62,302 nucleotides of DNA from Nocardia acididurans (lineage in GTDB: Bacteria; Actinomycetota; Actinomycetes; Mycobacteriales; Mycobacteriaceae): assembly GCF_016741815.1 (NCBI RefSeq), contig NZ_JAERRJ010000022.1, positions 1-62,302 of the forward strand, read 5' to 3'. Each line of letters begins with the position of its first letter. The first letter of the stretch is position 1. Below are positions 1 through 8,111 of this stretch, piece by piece. The notes under the pieces are model-generated. The model saw only the letters and a list, made by a program, of their open reading frames with translations. It did no database searches and had not been told where the DNA came from. Made by a program: the position numbers and the translations under genes.

Positions 1-573
1 CGCCGATTCGGCCTCACGGGAGGCGGCCTCGATCGATTCCCGCAGCTGCGCGGGATCGGCGACCCGGCGCATACCGCGCCCGCCACCGCCCGCGACGGCC
101 TTCACGAAGATCGGGAAGTCCATGGTCTGCGACGCGGCCAGCAGCGCGTCCACATCCGCGGACGGCTCGCTGGACTTCAGCACCGGCAGTCCGGCGGCCT
201 TGGCGGCGGCGATGGCCCGCGCCTTGTTGCCGGTCAGCTCCAGCACCTGCGCGGACGGCCCGATGAAGGTGATGCCCTCCCGCGCACAGGCGGCAGCCAG
301 GTCCGGGTTCTCGGAAAGAAAACCGTAACCCGGGTAGACAGCGTCCGCCCCCGCGCTCTTGGCCGCCTTGATGATCTCCTCGATCGACAGATACGCCCGG
401 ACCGGATGGCCGGGCGTACCGATCTGGTAGGCCTCGTCGGCCTTGAGCCGGTGCACGGAGTTCCGGTCCTCGTAGGGAAACACCGCCACGGTGCCGATGC
501 CGAGTTCGTAGGCTGCGCGGAACGCTCGGATGGCGATCTCGCCGCGGTTGGCGACCAGGACTTTGGAGAACAT
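1..573 (-). CDS. pyc: pyruvate carboxylase, N-terminal part (runs off window)
   Basis: This is the first 191 codons of a biotin-dependent carboxylase; the rest lies beyond position 1. The start MFSKVLVANRGEIAIRAFRAA is the classic biotin-carboxylase N-terminus, followed by GYGFLSENP (about residue 82) and the glycine-rich ATP-grasp loop KAVAGGGGRGMRR (158-170). The EDRNS segment near residue 35 is typical of pyruvate carboxylase rather than acyl-CoA carboxylases. The enzyme would make oxaloacetate from pyruvate and bicarbonate (anaplerosis). The call of Pyc over another biotin carboxylase also rests on synteny: in M. tuberculosis pca (Rv2967c) lies just before the recG region. The ATG at 571-573 is the natural start. 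Confidence 0.9.
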   Translation of the reverse strand, partial: MFSKVLVANRGEIAIRAFRAAYELGIGTVAVFPYEDRNSVHRLKADEAYQIGTPGHPVRAYLSIEEIIKAAKSAGADAVYPGYGFLSENPDLAAACAREGITFIGPSAQVLELTGNKARAIAAAKAAGLPVLKSSEPSADVDALLAASQTMDFPIFVKAVAGGGGRGMRRVADPAQLRESIEAASREAESA

Positions 574-846
574 TCGCCTAAGGTACCTGCCCCCGGATCT
601 CGAACAAGCATCGAACGTCGCTTCGCAGCAATCTTCACAGTCACACCCCGGGCGATTGCGAATCTGTGTTAACGGCCAGGCAACATGGCCGGTAGTCCGG
701 CTCCGGCGCGAATCGGCCATGATTTGCCGGGATGCTAAGCAGGGCAGGCGGCCTCGCGGCCCACGACCCGCGCGCGGCTGGGTAGGCTCTCACAGCGTTG
801 GGCCGAGGTGTGAGCTGCCGTGGCCGCGCACGGTTTGGAGGTAGGC

Positions 847-1458
847 GTGCCACCGGCACAAGAGGATATGGATCCGACGGAAAGCCCTGCGGCGCAATCC
901 GATCGCGCCCGCACCCGCGGCGTCTCGTGGAAGACGGTCGCGGGGGCGCTGGTCCTGGTCGCCACGCTGGTCGTGCTGGCCCTCGAGATGTCGCCCGGCC
1001 GCGACCACTCCCAGGCCGGGGCGCCGAGCCGCACGGTGGCCACCCCCACCTCGGCGATAGCGAATTCGCCCCTGGCCGCCGCGAATCCGCCACTGCCCGA
1101 GACGGATTCACCGGTGAGCGGAAACGACGTCCCGGTGAGCGAAACAGTCGCGCCCCCGCCGCCGGGCGGCGCGATCAGTGCCGCGCCGAGCCCGGAACCC
1201 ACCGTCGAACCGGTCGAGCGGATCGAGACCGGCAGCCCTGCGACCACCCCGCCGGTATCGAGCGCGCCTGTCCCCGATGGGAGTTCGGCGTCCGCACTGG
1301 AGCAGTGCCACCACTACGCCGCACTGGTGCAGCAGGTCGGAGCCGACGGGGCGATCAGCGTGCTGCGCGACAGCCCCGCCTGGGATATGACCTCGGCCCA
1401 GGATCAGGCGATCGCGATCGAGGCCGTCCGCCTGGCCGAGGCCGGAGCCTGCGGCTGA
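847..1458 (+). CDS. single-pass membrane protein with Pro/Ser-rich extracytoplasmic stalk
   Basis: I do not recognise a named family. A short cytoplasmic N-terminus is followed by a Trp-Lys-flanked hydrophobic segment (about residues 30-48, VAGALVLVATLVVLAL), a long Pro/Ser/Thr/Ala-rich low-complexity stalk, and a C-terminal domain of about 55 residues with two Cys (EQCHH and the terminal GACG) that could form a disulphide outside the cell. I chose GTG 847 because GGAGG lies 5 bases upstream; a GTG at 820 in the same frame would add nine residues but has no good ribosome site. It is divergent from pyc and probably cell-envelope located. Confidence 0.75.
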   Translation: MPPAQEDMDPTESPAAQSDRARTRGVSWKTVAGALVLVATLVVLALEMSPGRDHSQAGAPSRTVATPTSAIANSPLAAANPPLPETDSPVSGNDVPVSETVAPPPPGGAISAAPSPEPTVEPVERIETGSPATTPPVSSAPVPDGSSASALEQCHHYAALVQQVGADGAISVLRDSPAWDMTSAQDQAIAIEAVRLAEAGACG

Positions 1459-1550
1459 GCGAGTCCGCAGGACGTCATCCCGGCGTACGCCTCACCTGCC
1501 CCCACCGCGTGTCCCCGTCATCCCGACGTGCTCGACCAGGCGATCAAGCC

Positions 1551-2369
1551 TCACTCTCGGGTGAGGAAGTCCAGGGTGTCGGCGATCAGCCGGGGATCTT
1601 TGACGACGCCCATATGCGTCGCACCGCGGTAGACGATGGCTCGGCCGTCCGGAATCCCGGCGGCGGTGCGGCGGAGGTTCTCGACCGGATAGGCGGCGTC
1701 CCGGTCACCGCCCAGTACGAGCGCCGGGGCGGTGATCTCGGCCAGCCTGCCGGTCAGGTCGAAGGGGTCCTCGGCGCGCACGAAGGCGAGGGTGTCGGCG
1801 GGGTTGCGGGGCCGCACGAAGGGGTCGATCAGCCACATGGCCGCGGCGGCGAGCCGGGCGCGCCATGGGGAGGCGATCACCATGGGCGCGCCGTGGTGCA
1901 GGCCACGGCGGCCGGCCGCGACCGCCTCGGCATAGGCGAGCTGGGCGGTGCGCACATGCGGTTCGAGGCGGTAGCCGGAGGAGATGGTCACCAGGGTGCG
2001 GACGATGTCCGGGTGATCGACCGCCAGCTGCAGGGCGACCGAACCGCCGGAACTGACGCCGATCACGTCCACCGGTTCGCCGAATTCCGCGCGCAGGGCG
2101 GCGGCGTGCTGGGCGGCGATATCGGCCATGGTGGTGCCGGGCGCGGTCCCGGGGGCGCGGTTGATCGCGTAGACGCGGAAGTCCCGGGCGAACGGTCGCA
2201 GCGTCTCGATCAGCGAATTCCGCATGCGGCCGGTCGGATTGGCGTGATCGGGGGTGAACCAGCTCAGGAACGCCAACGGCCGGCCGGATCCGAGCGCCAG
2301 GTACGGCAGGCCGTGTTCGAGAGTTCCCTCGGTGACGCCGGATTCGAGCGCGGGGGCGGTCTTCGTCAT
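1551..2369 (-). CDS. alpha/beta hydrolase
   Basis: The protein has 272 residues and an alpha/beta-hydrolase fold. The nucleophile elbow GVSSGGS puts the catalytic Ser at about residue 106. An Asp-bearing strand LVLGGDRDAAYP and a C-terminal GATHMG supply the likely acid and His. A Trp-Phe-rich segment (FLSWFTPDHANP) near residue 34 precedes the elbow. The ATG at 2369 has AGGAGG 6-7 bases upstream, which is why the 18-codon extension to 2423 is rejected. It lies downstream of the YczE-like gene on the same strand (about 100 bp apart) and may be cotranscribed. The substrate cannot be told; haloperoxidase or ester hydrolase roles are possible. Confidence 0.85.
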   Translation of the reverse strand: MTKTAPALESGVTEGTLEHGLPYLALGSGRPLAFLSWFTPDHANPTGRMRNSLIETLRPFARDFRVYAINRAPGTAPGTTMADIAAQHAAALRAEFGEPVDVIGVSSGGSVALQLAVDHPDIVRTLVTISSGYRLEPHVRTAQLAYAEAVAAGRRGLHHGAPMVIASPWRARLAAAAMWLIDPFVRPRNPADTLAFVRAEDPFDLTGRLAEITAPALVLGGDRDAAYPVENLRRTAAGIPDGRAIVYRGATHMGVVKDPRLIADTLDFLTRE

Positions 2370-2465
2370 GGCTTCCTCCTGGTCCGGTGGGTCGATATCG
2401 ACTGTGCCGCCGCGTGATCCCACCGTCCAAGATCGGTTTCTTCTGAGTGCCAGCAGTTCCGGTTA

Positions 2466-3101
2466 TCAGGCCGCGGTGAGCGTCTCGGCCTGGGCCGGAT
2501 CCGATTCCGGCTGCCGGAAGCCGGGGAGGTAGTCGTGCACGAAGGGGATCATGAGCCCGATGAGCGGGCCGATGCCGAAGGCGTAGACGAGGGTGCCGAC
2601 ACCGACGCTGCCGCCGAGCAGGAAGCCGGTGGCCAGGACGGTCGCCTCGATGCCGGTGCGCACCAGCCAGACCGGTCGGCCGGTGCGGCGGACCAGTCCA
2701 GTCATCAGGCCATCTCGCGGACCTGGACCCATACCCGCGCCGATGTAGAGCACCGTCGCGATCGCGTTGATGACGACCGCGGCCGCCATCGCGCCGATGC
2801 GCAGCGGCAATCCGTGCAGGTCGGGCAGCAGCCAGAGACCGGCGTCGACCGCCACCGCGATGACCACGACATTGCTCACGGTGCCCAGGCCCGGCTTCTG
2901 CCGCAGGGGAATCCAGGCCAGTAGCACTACCACGCCGGTGATCGCCACGACCAGTCCGAAGCTGATCGGCACCTGCAGGGTCACCCCCTGATGGAAGACG
3001 TCCCACGGGTCCAGCCCCAGGCCCGCCCTGATCATGACGGCCATCGAGAGTCCGTAGAGGACGAGGCCGACGTACAGGGCGGTCAATCGACGAAGCAGCA
3101 T
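2466..3101 (-). CDS. YczE/YyaS/YitT-family integral membrane protein
   Basis: The protein has 211 residues, almost entirely hydrophobic, with about five to six membrane segments. The N-terminal signature is LYGLSMAVMIRAGLGLDPWDVFHQG, and the mid-protein motif is GAGMGPGPRDGLMTGL; both repeat the glycine-rich DPWDV / GPRDG pattern of the YczE group. The biochemical function of the family is not established; members often sit beside MocR/GntR regulators. The ATG at 3099-3101 abuts a long inverted repeat (3102-3162) in the divergent promoter shared with the small gene at 3191, so expression is probably controlled there. Confidence 0.8.
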   Translation of the reverse strand: MLLRRLTALYVGLVLYGLSMAVMIRAGLGLDPWDVFHQGVTLQVPISFGLVVAITGVVVLLAWIPLRQKPGLGTVSNVVVIAVAVDAGLWLLPDLHGLPLRIGAMAAAVVINAIATVLYIGAGMGPGPRDGLMTGLVRRTGRPVWLVRTGIEATVLATGFLLGGSVGVGTLVYAFGIGPLIGLMIPFVHDYLPGFRQPESDPAQAETLTAA

Positions 3102-3163
3102 CGGTCCAGCATGCCCGGCAACTGGACCGTGAATACAGAGCCAGTTGCCGATTGCTGGACCGT
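3102..3163. promoter_or_regulatory. long inverted repeat with three CTGGACC-type half sites
   Basis: GGTCCAG (3103-3109) and CTGGACC (3122-3128) form a perfect inverted pair with a 12-base spacer, and CTGGACCGT recurs at 3155-3163, 33 bases further. Outer arms CGGTCCAGCA...CGGCAACTGG (3102-3125) and CCAGTTGCCG...TGCTGGACCG (3141-3162) are complementary. The element fills the gap between the divergent YczE-like and DUF1737 genes, so it is probably an operator. Confidence 0.6.
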
Positions 3164-3190
3164 TCCGGACCGCCGCCTACGCTGACGGTT

Positions 3191-3367
3191 ATGACCGAAA
3201 CACCGCGCCTGCGCTACCGGCTCATCACCGGACCCGACGACGCGAGCTTCTGTGAGCGGATCAGCGCACTGCTCGCGGAGGGGTATCGCCTGCACGGGTC
3301 CCCGTCGATCACCGCCAACGGCGGCCGCGTGATCGCCGCGCAAGCGGTTGTGCTGGACGAGGATTGA
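3191..3367 (+). CDS. DUF1737-like small protein
   Basis: This is a 58-residue protein that fits the DUF1737 pattern: a short beta strand (RYRLITGPDD), a helix with FCERISALLAEGYRLHGSP, and a terminal strand (RVIAAQAVVLDED). The function of the family is unknown; it is a small cytoplasmic alpha/beta protein. I chose ATG 3191 and not the upstream in-frame codon at 3152, because 3191 starts right at the conserved region and follows TACGCT, a possible -10 box that would make the message nearly leaderless. It is divergent from the YczE-like gene across the inverted-repeat element. Confidence 0.7.
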   Translation: MTETPRLRYRLITGPDDASFCERISALLAEGYRLHGSPSITANGGRVIAAQAVVLDED

Positions 3368-3371
3368 GCGT

Positions 3372-3743
3372 TCAGCCGCCGAAAGCGCGTGTGAGGCCGC
3401 CCATGTCGAAGTAGTCGCGCCAGGCGGCGATCTTGCCATCGGCGATCTCGAACACGCCCATGACCGGGAGCGGGGTCTGCTTACCCGCACCGCGCAGGGT
3501 GTCCGTGCGCTCGTTCATCACCAGCGTGCCGTTCACGGTCTGGCGGTGAATGGCGAAGTCGATGCCGTCCAGGGCAGCCGAGAAACTCGTGATGAAGTCG
3601 CGAATGGCCTCGCGGCCCACCACCGGATCCATCGGAATATTGTGGTACACAGCGTCTTCGGTGAAGTACGAGGCGATCTCGTCGGCATCGAGGCGGGCCC
3701 AGGCCGCGCACATGGCGCGCACCAGGCCGTCAGGGTCGGACAT
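3372..3743 (-). CDS. limonene-1,2-epoxide-hydrolase-like (LEH/SnoaL-fold) protein
   Basis: The protein has 123 residues and an NTF2-like cone fold. Residues matching the LEH active site are visible: Tyr33 and Asn35 (VYHNIPM), Arg79-x-Asp81 (NERTD) and Asp110 (AAWRDYFDM). In Rhodococcus LEH the corresponding Tyr, Asn, Arg, Asp and Asp bind the water that opens the epoxide. This makes a true epoxide hydrolase plausible, as for M. tuberculosis EphG, which I recall as similar. AAGGA precedes the ATG. Its first 14 bases overlap the end of the IclR regulator, so the two are translationally coupled, and the regulator probably controls it. Confidence 0.82.
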   Translation of the reverse strand: MSDPDGLVRAMCAAWARLDADEIASYFTEDAVYHNIPMDPVVGREAIRDFITSFSAALDGIDFAIHRQTVNGTLVMNERTDTLRGAGKQTPLPVMGVFEIADGKIAAWRDYFDMGGLTRAFGG

Positions 3744-4638
3744 GGTTCTTCCTTTCCAGGCTGCCGCCGATGCGGCGCGCGGCCGCCTCCAATTCGCCGA
3801 GATAGCGGCGGCGTTCGGCGCGGGTGACGTCCACGCGCAGGGGCCCGATCTTCAACTCCAGCACGGCATGGCCGCCGCCGTCGAAGACCGGGACGCTCAT
3901 ATAGCTGAGCGGAAGCGCGGCCTCGCCGTCGAAAGTGGCTCGGTCGTAAGCGCTTCCGATGATGGTGGCCAGCTGGGCGAGCACCCGGCCGTGCAGTTCC
4001 TTGCTCGACGGGTGATCCGCCAGGTGATGCGCGACATCGGAGAGCACCCGCACGGTGGGCAGGCTGTCGGGTTCAAGCCGCCAGGCGCAATAGCCCGCTG
4101 CGCGAAGGGTTTCCAGCACGGACTGCTGTTCGGCGCGGCTCTCGGGTGCGCCGGTGGCGAGCCAATCCTGTTGGCGCGCGGGGCTGGAGTGCGCGATGAT
4201 CGCCGCTCCGGCGGGGGCGAGCAGGGGAATGCGCGCGCCCTGTTCGATGCCCGCGGTCATCCGGTCCCGGGTGACGGCCACGAATTCCAGGTGATCGCCG
4301 CTGATGGCGGTCAGCGCCGCGCCGCAGTCGGTGCGTTCGGCGAGGCGCTCGAGTTCGGCCTCCAGCCGGGCGCGGTCGCCGTTGGAGTCGGCGGCGCGCA
4401 GGCCGAGCGCGACCAGCGCCGGACCCAGTTCGTAGCTGAGGTCGGGCAGTCGCCGCACCCAGCCGCGTTCGGCGAGGGCGGTGAGAATGGACCCGGCGGT
4501 GGAGCGGTTCAGCTCCAGGGCGTCCGCTATCTCGGCCGCGGTGAGCGGGCTGTGCTGCGCGGCAAGCAGTTCCACGATGGAGGTGACCCGCTGGGTGGGC
4601 GGGGAGGTCTCCCCGGCCCGGGTCTTGCCAGTCGGCAC
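3730..4638 (-). CDS. IclR-family transcriptional regulator
   Basis: The N-terminal winged helix (about residues 20-75) contains SIVELLAAQHSPLTAAEIADAL and a recognition helix NRSTAGSILTALAERGWV; the remaining ~230 residues form the effector-binding domain. This is the usual IclR layout. The GTG at 4638 is chosen because GGAG lies five bases upstream; the ATG at 4659 gives seven extra residues and lacks a site. It overlaps the LEH-like gene by 14 bp, pointing to a regulator-enzyme pair. The divergent gap to the DUF445 gene contains repeats at 4672-4702 that may be its operator. Confidence 0.88.
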   Translation of the reverse strand: MPTGKTRAGETSPPTQRVTSIVELLAAQHSPLTAAEIADALELNRSTAGSILTALAERGWVRRLPDLSYELGPALVALGLRAADSNGDRARLEAELERLAERTDCGAALTAISGDHLEFVAVTRDRMTAGIEQGARIPLLAPAGAAIIAHSSPARQQDWLATGAPESRAEQQSVLETLRAAGYCAWRLEPDSLPTVRVLSDVAHHLADHPSSKELHGRVLAQLATIIGSAYDRATFDGEAALPLSYMSVPVFDGGGHAVLELKIGPLRVDVTRAERRRYLGELEAAARRIGGSLERKNHVRP

Positions 4639-4671
4639 ACGTTCTCCTAGCCTGTGCATCGATACAAATAG

Positions 4672-4702
4672 TCGTACCGATTAATGCGGATAATCGTACC
4701 GA
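4672..4702. promoter_or_regulatory. direct and inverted repeats in IclR/DUF445 divergent promoter
   Basis: TCGTACCGA occurs at 4672-4680 and again at 4694-4702, a period of 22 bp (two helical turns). Between them CGATTA (4678-4683) and TAATCG (4691-4696) form a perfect inverted repeat around a 7-base spacer. This looks like a regulator binding site and could serve both the IclR gene and the DUF445 gene. Confidence 0.5.
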
Positions 4703-4745
4703 GGGGACTGGCCTTGCGCACCACCATTGCGGAACCGATCGCGTC

Positions 4746-5957
4746 GTGATCGCCGATTTCGCCGACAACTGGCTGCTGTACCTGTCCATCCCCGTCGTCG
4801 CGGCGCTCATCGGCTGGATCACCAAGATCGTCGCCGTCGAAATGCTCATGCGCCCGCTGCATTTCGTCGGCATCCCGCCGTATCTCGGCTGGCAGGGCGT
4901 GGTGCCGCGGGCCTCCGCGCGGATGGCCACCATCGCCGTGGACCTCATGTTCACCAAACTCATCGATCCGCAGGAGATGATCGACCGGATCGACGTCACC
5001 GAGCTGACCACCCGGCTGCGCCAGCCCCTCGACGCCGCCGTCGACCACATGGTCCGCGAGATGATGATGCGGCATCAGCCCCGGCTGTGGGTGAACATGC
5101 CACCGCTCGCGCAGCGCGCGCTCATCGAACGCGTACAGGAGGGCATGCCGCAGCTCATCGAGGAAATCGTCCTCGACCTGCGCACCAATATCGATCAGGT
5201 GATGGACCTGCGCGGCATGGCCATCGACACGCTGGTCAACGACAAGGCGCTGCTGGTCGAGATGGTGCGCCGGGTGGGGCGCAACGAGCTGCGGTTCATC
5301 GTGCGCTCCGGGCTCATCTTCGGCACCGTGCTCGGCCTGGTGCAGATGCTGGTCTGGGCGTTCACCCACAATCCGCTGCTCATGCCCGCCTTCGGCGGAT
5401 TCACCGGCCTGGTCACCGACTGGCTCGCACTGCAGATGATCTTCCGCCCGGTCAAGCCGTTCGGCCTCGGCCCCTTCCGCTGGCAGGGCATGTTCCACCG
5501 CCGCCGCGAGAATGTGTGCGCCGACTACGCCGACCTGATCGCCAACGAGATCTTCACCCCGGCAAAGATTCTCGAAGCCGTCCTGGAGGGCGAGCGCGCC
5601 GACCGGCTCGCCTCCCTGCTCGCGCACCGCATGCGCGTCTTCGTCGACGGTCAGGCCGGACCGGCCAAACCACTGGTCATGCTGGTGGCCAAGGACGCGG
5701 TGACCGCACTCGAAACCGAGGCCGTCACCTACGTTCTCGACTACATCCGCACCGCGGCCACCCTGTTCGACAAGCAGGCCATCGAATCCCTCGATATGCA
5801 GTCGCTGGTGGTGGAGAAGACCCGGCTGCTCACCGACGACGAATACGAGGGCCTGCTGCGGCCGGCCTTCAAACAGGACGAATGGAAGCTGGTGGCCATC
5901 GGCGCGGTGCTCGGATTCCTGGTCGGCGAACTTCAGGTACAACTGATCCTCGGCTGA
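4746..5957 (+). CDS. DUF445-family membrane protein
   Basis: The protein has 403 residues, with a hydrophobic segment at each end (LLYLSIPVVAALIGWITKIVAV near the N-terminus and KLVAIGAVLGFLVGELQVQLIL at the C-terminus) and another in the middle (FIVRSGLIFGTVLGLVQMLVWAF). The repeated pattern GWITKxxAVEMLMRPLHFVG... and GLVTDWLALQMIFRPVKPFG is the internal duplication typical of DUF445 proteins. The biochemical role is unknown; the family is linked to the cell envelope. Translation probably starts at GTG 4746. It is divergent from the IclR gene and followed by a 218-bp gap before the RamB-like gene. Confidence 0.82.
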   Translation: MIADFADNWLLYLSIPVVAALIGWITKIVAVEMLMRPLHFVGIPPYLGWQGVVPRASARMATIAVDLMFTKLIDPQEMIDRIDVTELTTRLRQPLDAAVDHMVREMMMRHQPRLWVNMPPLAQRALIERVQEGMPQLIEEIVLDLRTNIDQVMDLRGMAIDTLVNDKALLVEMVRRVGRNELRFIVRSGLIFGTVLGLVQMLVWAFTHNPLLMPAFGGFTGLVTDWLALQMIFRPVKPFGLGPFRWQGMFHRRRENVCADYADLIANEIFTPAKILEAVLEGERADRLASLLAHRMRVFVDGQAGPAKPLVMLVAKDAVTALETEAVTYVLDYIRTAATLFDKQAIESLDMQSLVVEKTRLLTDDEYEGLLRPAFKQDEWKLVAIGAVLGFLVGELQVQLILG

Positions 5958-5973
5958 AATCCGCCTGTCGGGC

Positions 5974-6151
5974 AAACTTTCCGACGACCGTTCGGCCGCG
6001 CGGAACAGCACCGCCGCGTACCATGGGAACCCGCGCGCGAACTCGCGGACGCCGTCGAATTCGCATGCTACGCAGCCACACCGAAACGCCGAAAACCCTC
6101 GCAGTGGGCGAGTTGGCACGGCGAGTCCGCTCAAATAGCGATGTTTGCGAA
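5974..6151 (+). promoter_or_regulatory. two RamB-like half sites upstream of the RamB-like gene
   Basis: AAACTTTCCGAC (5974-5985) and GATGTTTGCGAA (6140-6151) each match 9 of 12 bases of the RamB consensus RAACTTTGCAAA that I recall from Corynebacterium. They bracket the 218-bp gap before the ramB-like gene, which suggests autoregulation. Both matches are imperfect. Confidence 0.35.
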
Positions 6152-6175
6152 GCCTGATCGGTACCATCACGCACT

Positions 6176-7597
6176 GTGCGCAAGATGTATGCGGGTGCCC
6201 GACTACGGCGGTTGCGCGAGGAACGTCGGATGACCCAGGCGGCCTTGGCCAAATCCCTGGACCTCTCACCCAGCTACCTCAACCAGCTCGAGCGTGATCA
6301 GCGCCCCCTCACCATTCCCGTGCTGCTGAAGCTGAACTCGACGTTCGATCTGGACGTGCAGTTCTTCGCGGCCGACTCCGATGCCCGGCTGGTATCGGAT
6401 CTGCACGAGATCCTGGTGGAGGCCGCGGGCGGCAATGCCGCGCCCGTGGCCGAGGTGGAGGATCTGGCCACCCGCATGCCCGAGGTCGCGAAAATCGTTG
6501 TGGCCATGCATCGGCGACTACGGGCGGCCACCGACCAGCTGGATCTGCTGTCCTCGAAGGTCGCCACACCCACGGGCGCGCCGGGCGTACCCATGCCCTA
6601 CGAGGACGTGCGCGACTTCTTCTACGACCACCACAATCACATCGCACAGCTCGACCTCGCCGCCGAGCGGCTGTTCGAGGACTGCGGGCTCACCATCGGA
6701 TCACTGGACCGGCAGCTCGCCCGCGTCGCCGAGGAACGCGCCGGAGTCACCGTCCTGGTGCGCGGCGACGGGGCCGACCCGAATGTGCCCAAGCGGCACT
6801 ACGAACCGGAGACGCGCACCTTGACGCTGGCGCGCCGGCTGCGGCCCGGACAGCGCGCCTTCCAGATCGCCACCACCCTCGCCTTCCTGCTGCACGGCAA
6901 CCTGCTCGACGAGGTGCTGGACGAAACACCCTCGCTCACCGACGAATCCAGGACGCTCGCCCGCATCGGGCTGGCCAACTACTTCGCGGGCGCACTCGTG
7001 CTGCCGTACAGCAAATTCCTGCGCTCCGCCGAGGAACTGCGCTACGACATCGATCTGCTCGGCCTGCGCTTCGAGGTCGGCTTCGAAACCGTATGCCACC
7101 GGCTGAGCACCCTGCAGCGCCAGGGCCAGCGCGGAGTGCCGTTCTTCCTGATCCGCACCGATCGCGCCGGGAACATCTCGAAACGACAGTCCGCCACCGC
7201 ATTCCACTTCTCCCGGGTGGGCGGCAGCTGCCCGCTGTGGGTGGTGCACGAAGCCTTCGCGCATCCGGGTCGCATGCTCACCCAGATCGCCTCCATGCCC
7301 GACGGCCGCCGCTACCTGTGGATCGCCCGCACCGCCAACCCCTCCCCCACCGGATACGGTTCGACCGGAAAGGAATTCGCCATCGGGCTGGGCTGCGATA
7401 TCGAATACGCCGACCGGCTCGTCTACTCCAAGGGCCTGCAACTCGACGACCCCGGCGCGGCCGTGCCCATCGGCGCGGGCTGCAAGGTGTGCGAGCGGCC
7501 CAACTGCGCGCAGCGCGCCTTCCCGCAGATCGGCCGGCCGCTCGCCATCAGCGAGCACACCAGCACCGACCTGCCCTACCCCCGCATCCCCCGATGA
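6176..7597 (+). CDS. ramB: RamB/PrpR-type XRE regulator (acetate/propionate metabolism)
   Basis: The protein has 473 residues. It starts with an XRE helix-turn-helix (about 8-62: LRRLREERRMTQAALAKSL and LSPSYLNQLERDQRPLT), followed by the long effector-binding region of this family. The C-terminal part carries Cys407, Cys436, Cys439 and Cys444 (GAGCKVCERPNC), the cluster that in M. tuberculosis PrpR holds an iron-sulphur centre. RamB and PrpR control glyoxylate and methylcitrate genes in response to acetate and propionate. None of these targets is in the window, so the regulon is unseen. GTG 6176 is chosen; ATG 6185 is an alternative. The RamB versus PrpR assignment is not firm. Confidence 0.85.
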   Translation: MRKMYAGARLRRLREERRMTQAALAKSLDLSPSYLNQLERDQRPLTIPVLLKLNSTFDLDVQFFAADSDARLVSDLHEILVEAAGGNAAPVAEVEDLATRMPEVAKIVVAMHRRLRAATDQLDLLSSKVATPTGAPGVPMPYEDVRDFFYDHHNHIAQLDLAAERLFEDCGLTIGSLDRQLARVAEERAGVTVLVRGDGADPNVPKRHYEPETRTLTLARRLRPGQRAFQIATTLAFLLHGNLLDEVLDETPSLTDESRTLARIGLANYFAGALVLPYSKFLRSAEELRYDIDLLGLRFEVGFETVCHRLSTLQRQGQRGVPFFLIRTDRAGNISKRQSATAFHFSRVGGSCPLWVVHEAFAHPGRMLTQIASMPDGRRYLWIARTANPSPTGYGSTGKEFAIGLGCDIEYADRLVYSKGLQLDDPGAAVPIGAGCKVCERPNCAQRAFPQIGRPLAISEHTSTDLPYPRIPR

Positions 7598-7606
7598 AAA
7601 GAGCTG

Positions 7607-8104
7607 TCACACCCGCGCTTTGGTCACCGTGAAGGTCGTGCATCCGGCCGCCTTGGACACCTTCCCGCTGATCGAGTTCACCGCGACCGCGTCAGCGATC
7701 AGATCGATCATGAGGTAGTTGTCCGGCCGCTGGATCCACGACCGCTGGGTGAAATTCAGCGTCCGATCCACATAGCGGGTATCCATATCGAAACTGCCCT
7801 GCGGCACCGCGGGATTTCCGGGCGTCGGCCCGAACGCGAAAACCGTTCGGGCCGCACTGTTCACCGCGCGCTCGATGGTCAAGGTCAACGCCGTCTCCCC
7901 CTGCGCGCACACGTAGGTTCCGGTCCACGTACCCTCCAGCTGCGCCAGCGGCACCGGGCCCTCGACGGTCGAACCGGTCGTCGGCGCGGTACTTCCCGAT
8001 GTCCTGACGGCCGACGGATCCGGCTGCGCGATTCCCTGCACGGTCTTCCCGCACCCCGTGACCACCAGCAACACGAACACCAACCCCAGCAACCGGTTCC
8101 CCAC
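7607..8104 (-). CDS. secreted lipoprotein, unknown function
   Basis: The protein has 165 residues and a lipobox: a short positive N-terminus (MGNRLLGL), a hydrophobic core and LLVVTGCG with the lipidated Cys at about residue 18. A Ser/Thr/Pro-rich linker follows, then a beta-rich domain opening with LEGTWTGTYVCAQGETALTLTI that contains two Cys (YVCAQ and AAGCTTF), likely a disulphide. The mature part resembles small actinobacterial lipoproteins that I cannot name. The GTG start lies 7 bases after the stop of the hydroxylase gene on the same strand, so it is probably the last gene of the GntR-hydroxylase operon. Confidence 0.75.
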   Translation of the reverse strand: MGNRLLGLVFVLLVVTGCGKTVQGIAQPDPSAVRTSGSTAPTTGSTVEGPVPLAQLEGTWTGTYVCAQGETALTLTIERAVNSAARTVFAFGPTPGNPAVPQGSFDMDTRYVDRTLNFTQRSWIQRPDNYLMIDLIADAVAVNSISGKVSKAAGCTTFTVTKARV

Positions 8105-8111
8105 CCGGAGA

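Noticed and set aside
798..2417. Long plus-strand open frame (539 codons)
   Set aside because: It runs in a wrong frame through the membrane-protein gene and antisense to the hydrolase, is Arg/Gly-rich without family motifs, and is a typical high-GC shadow.
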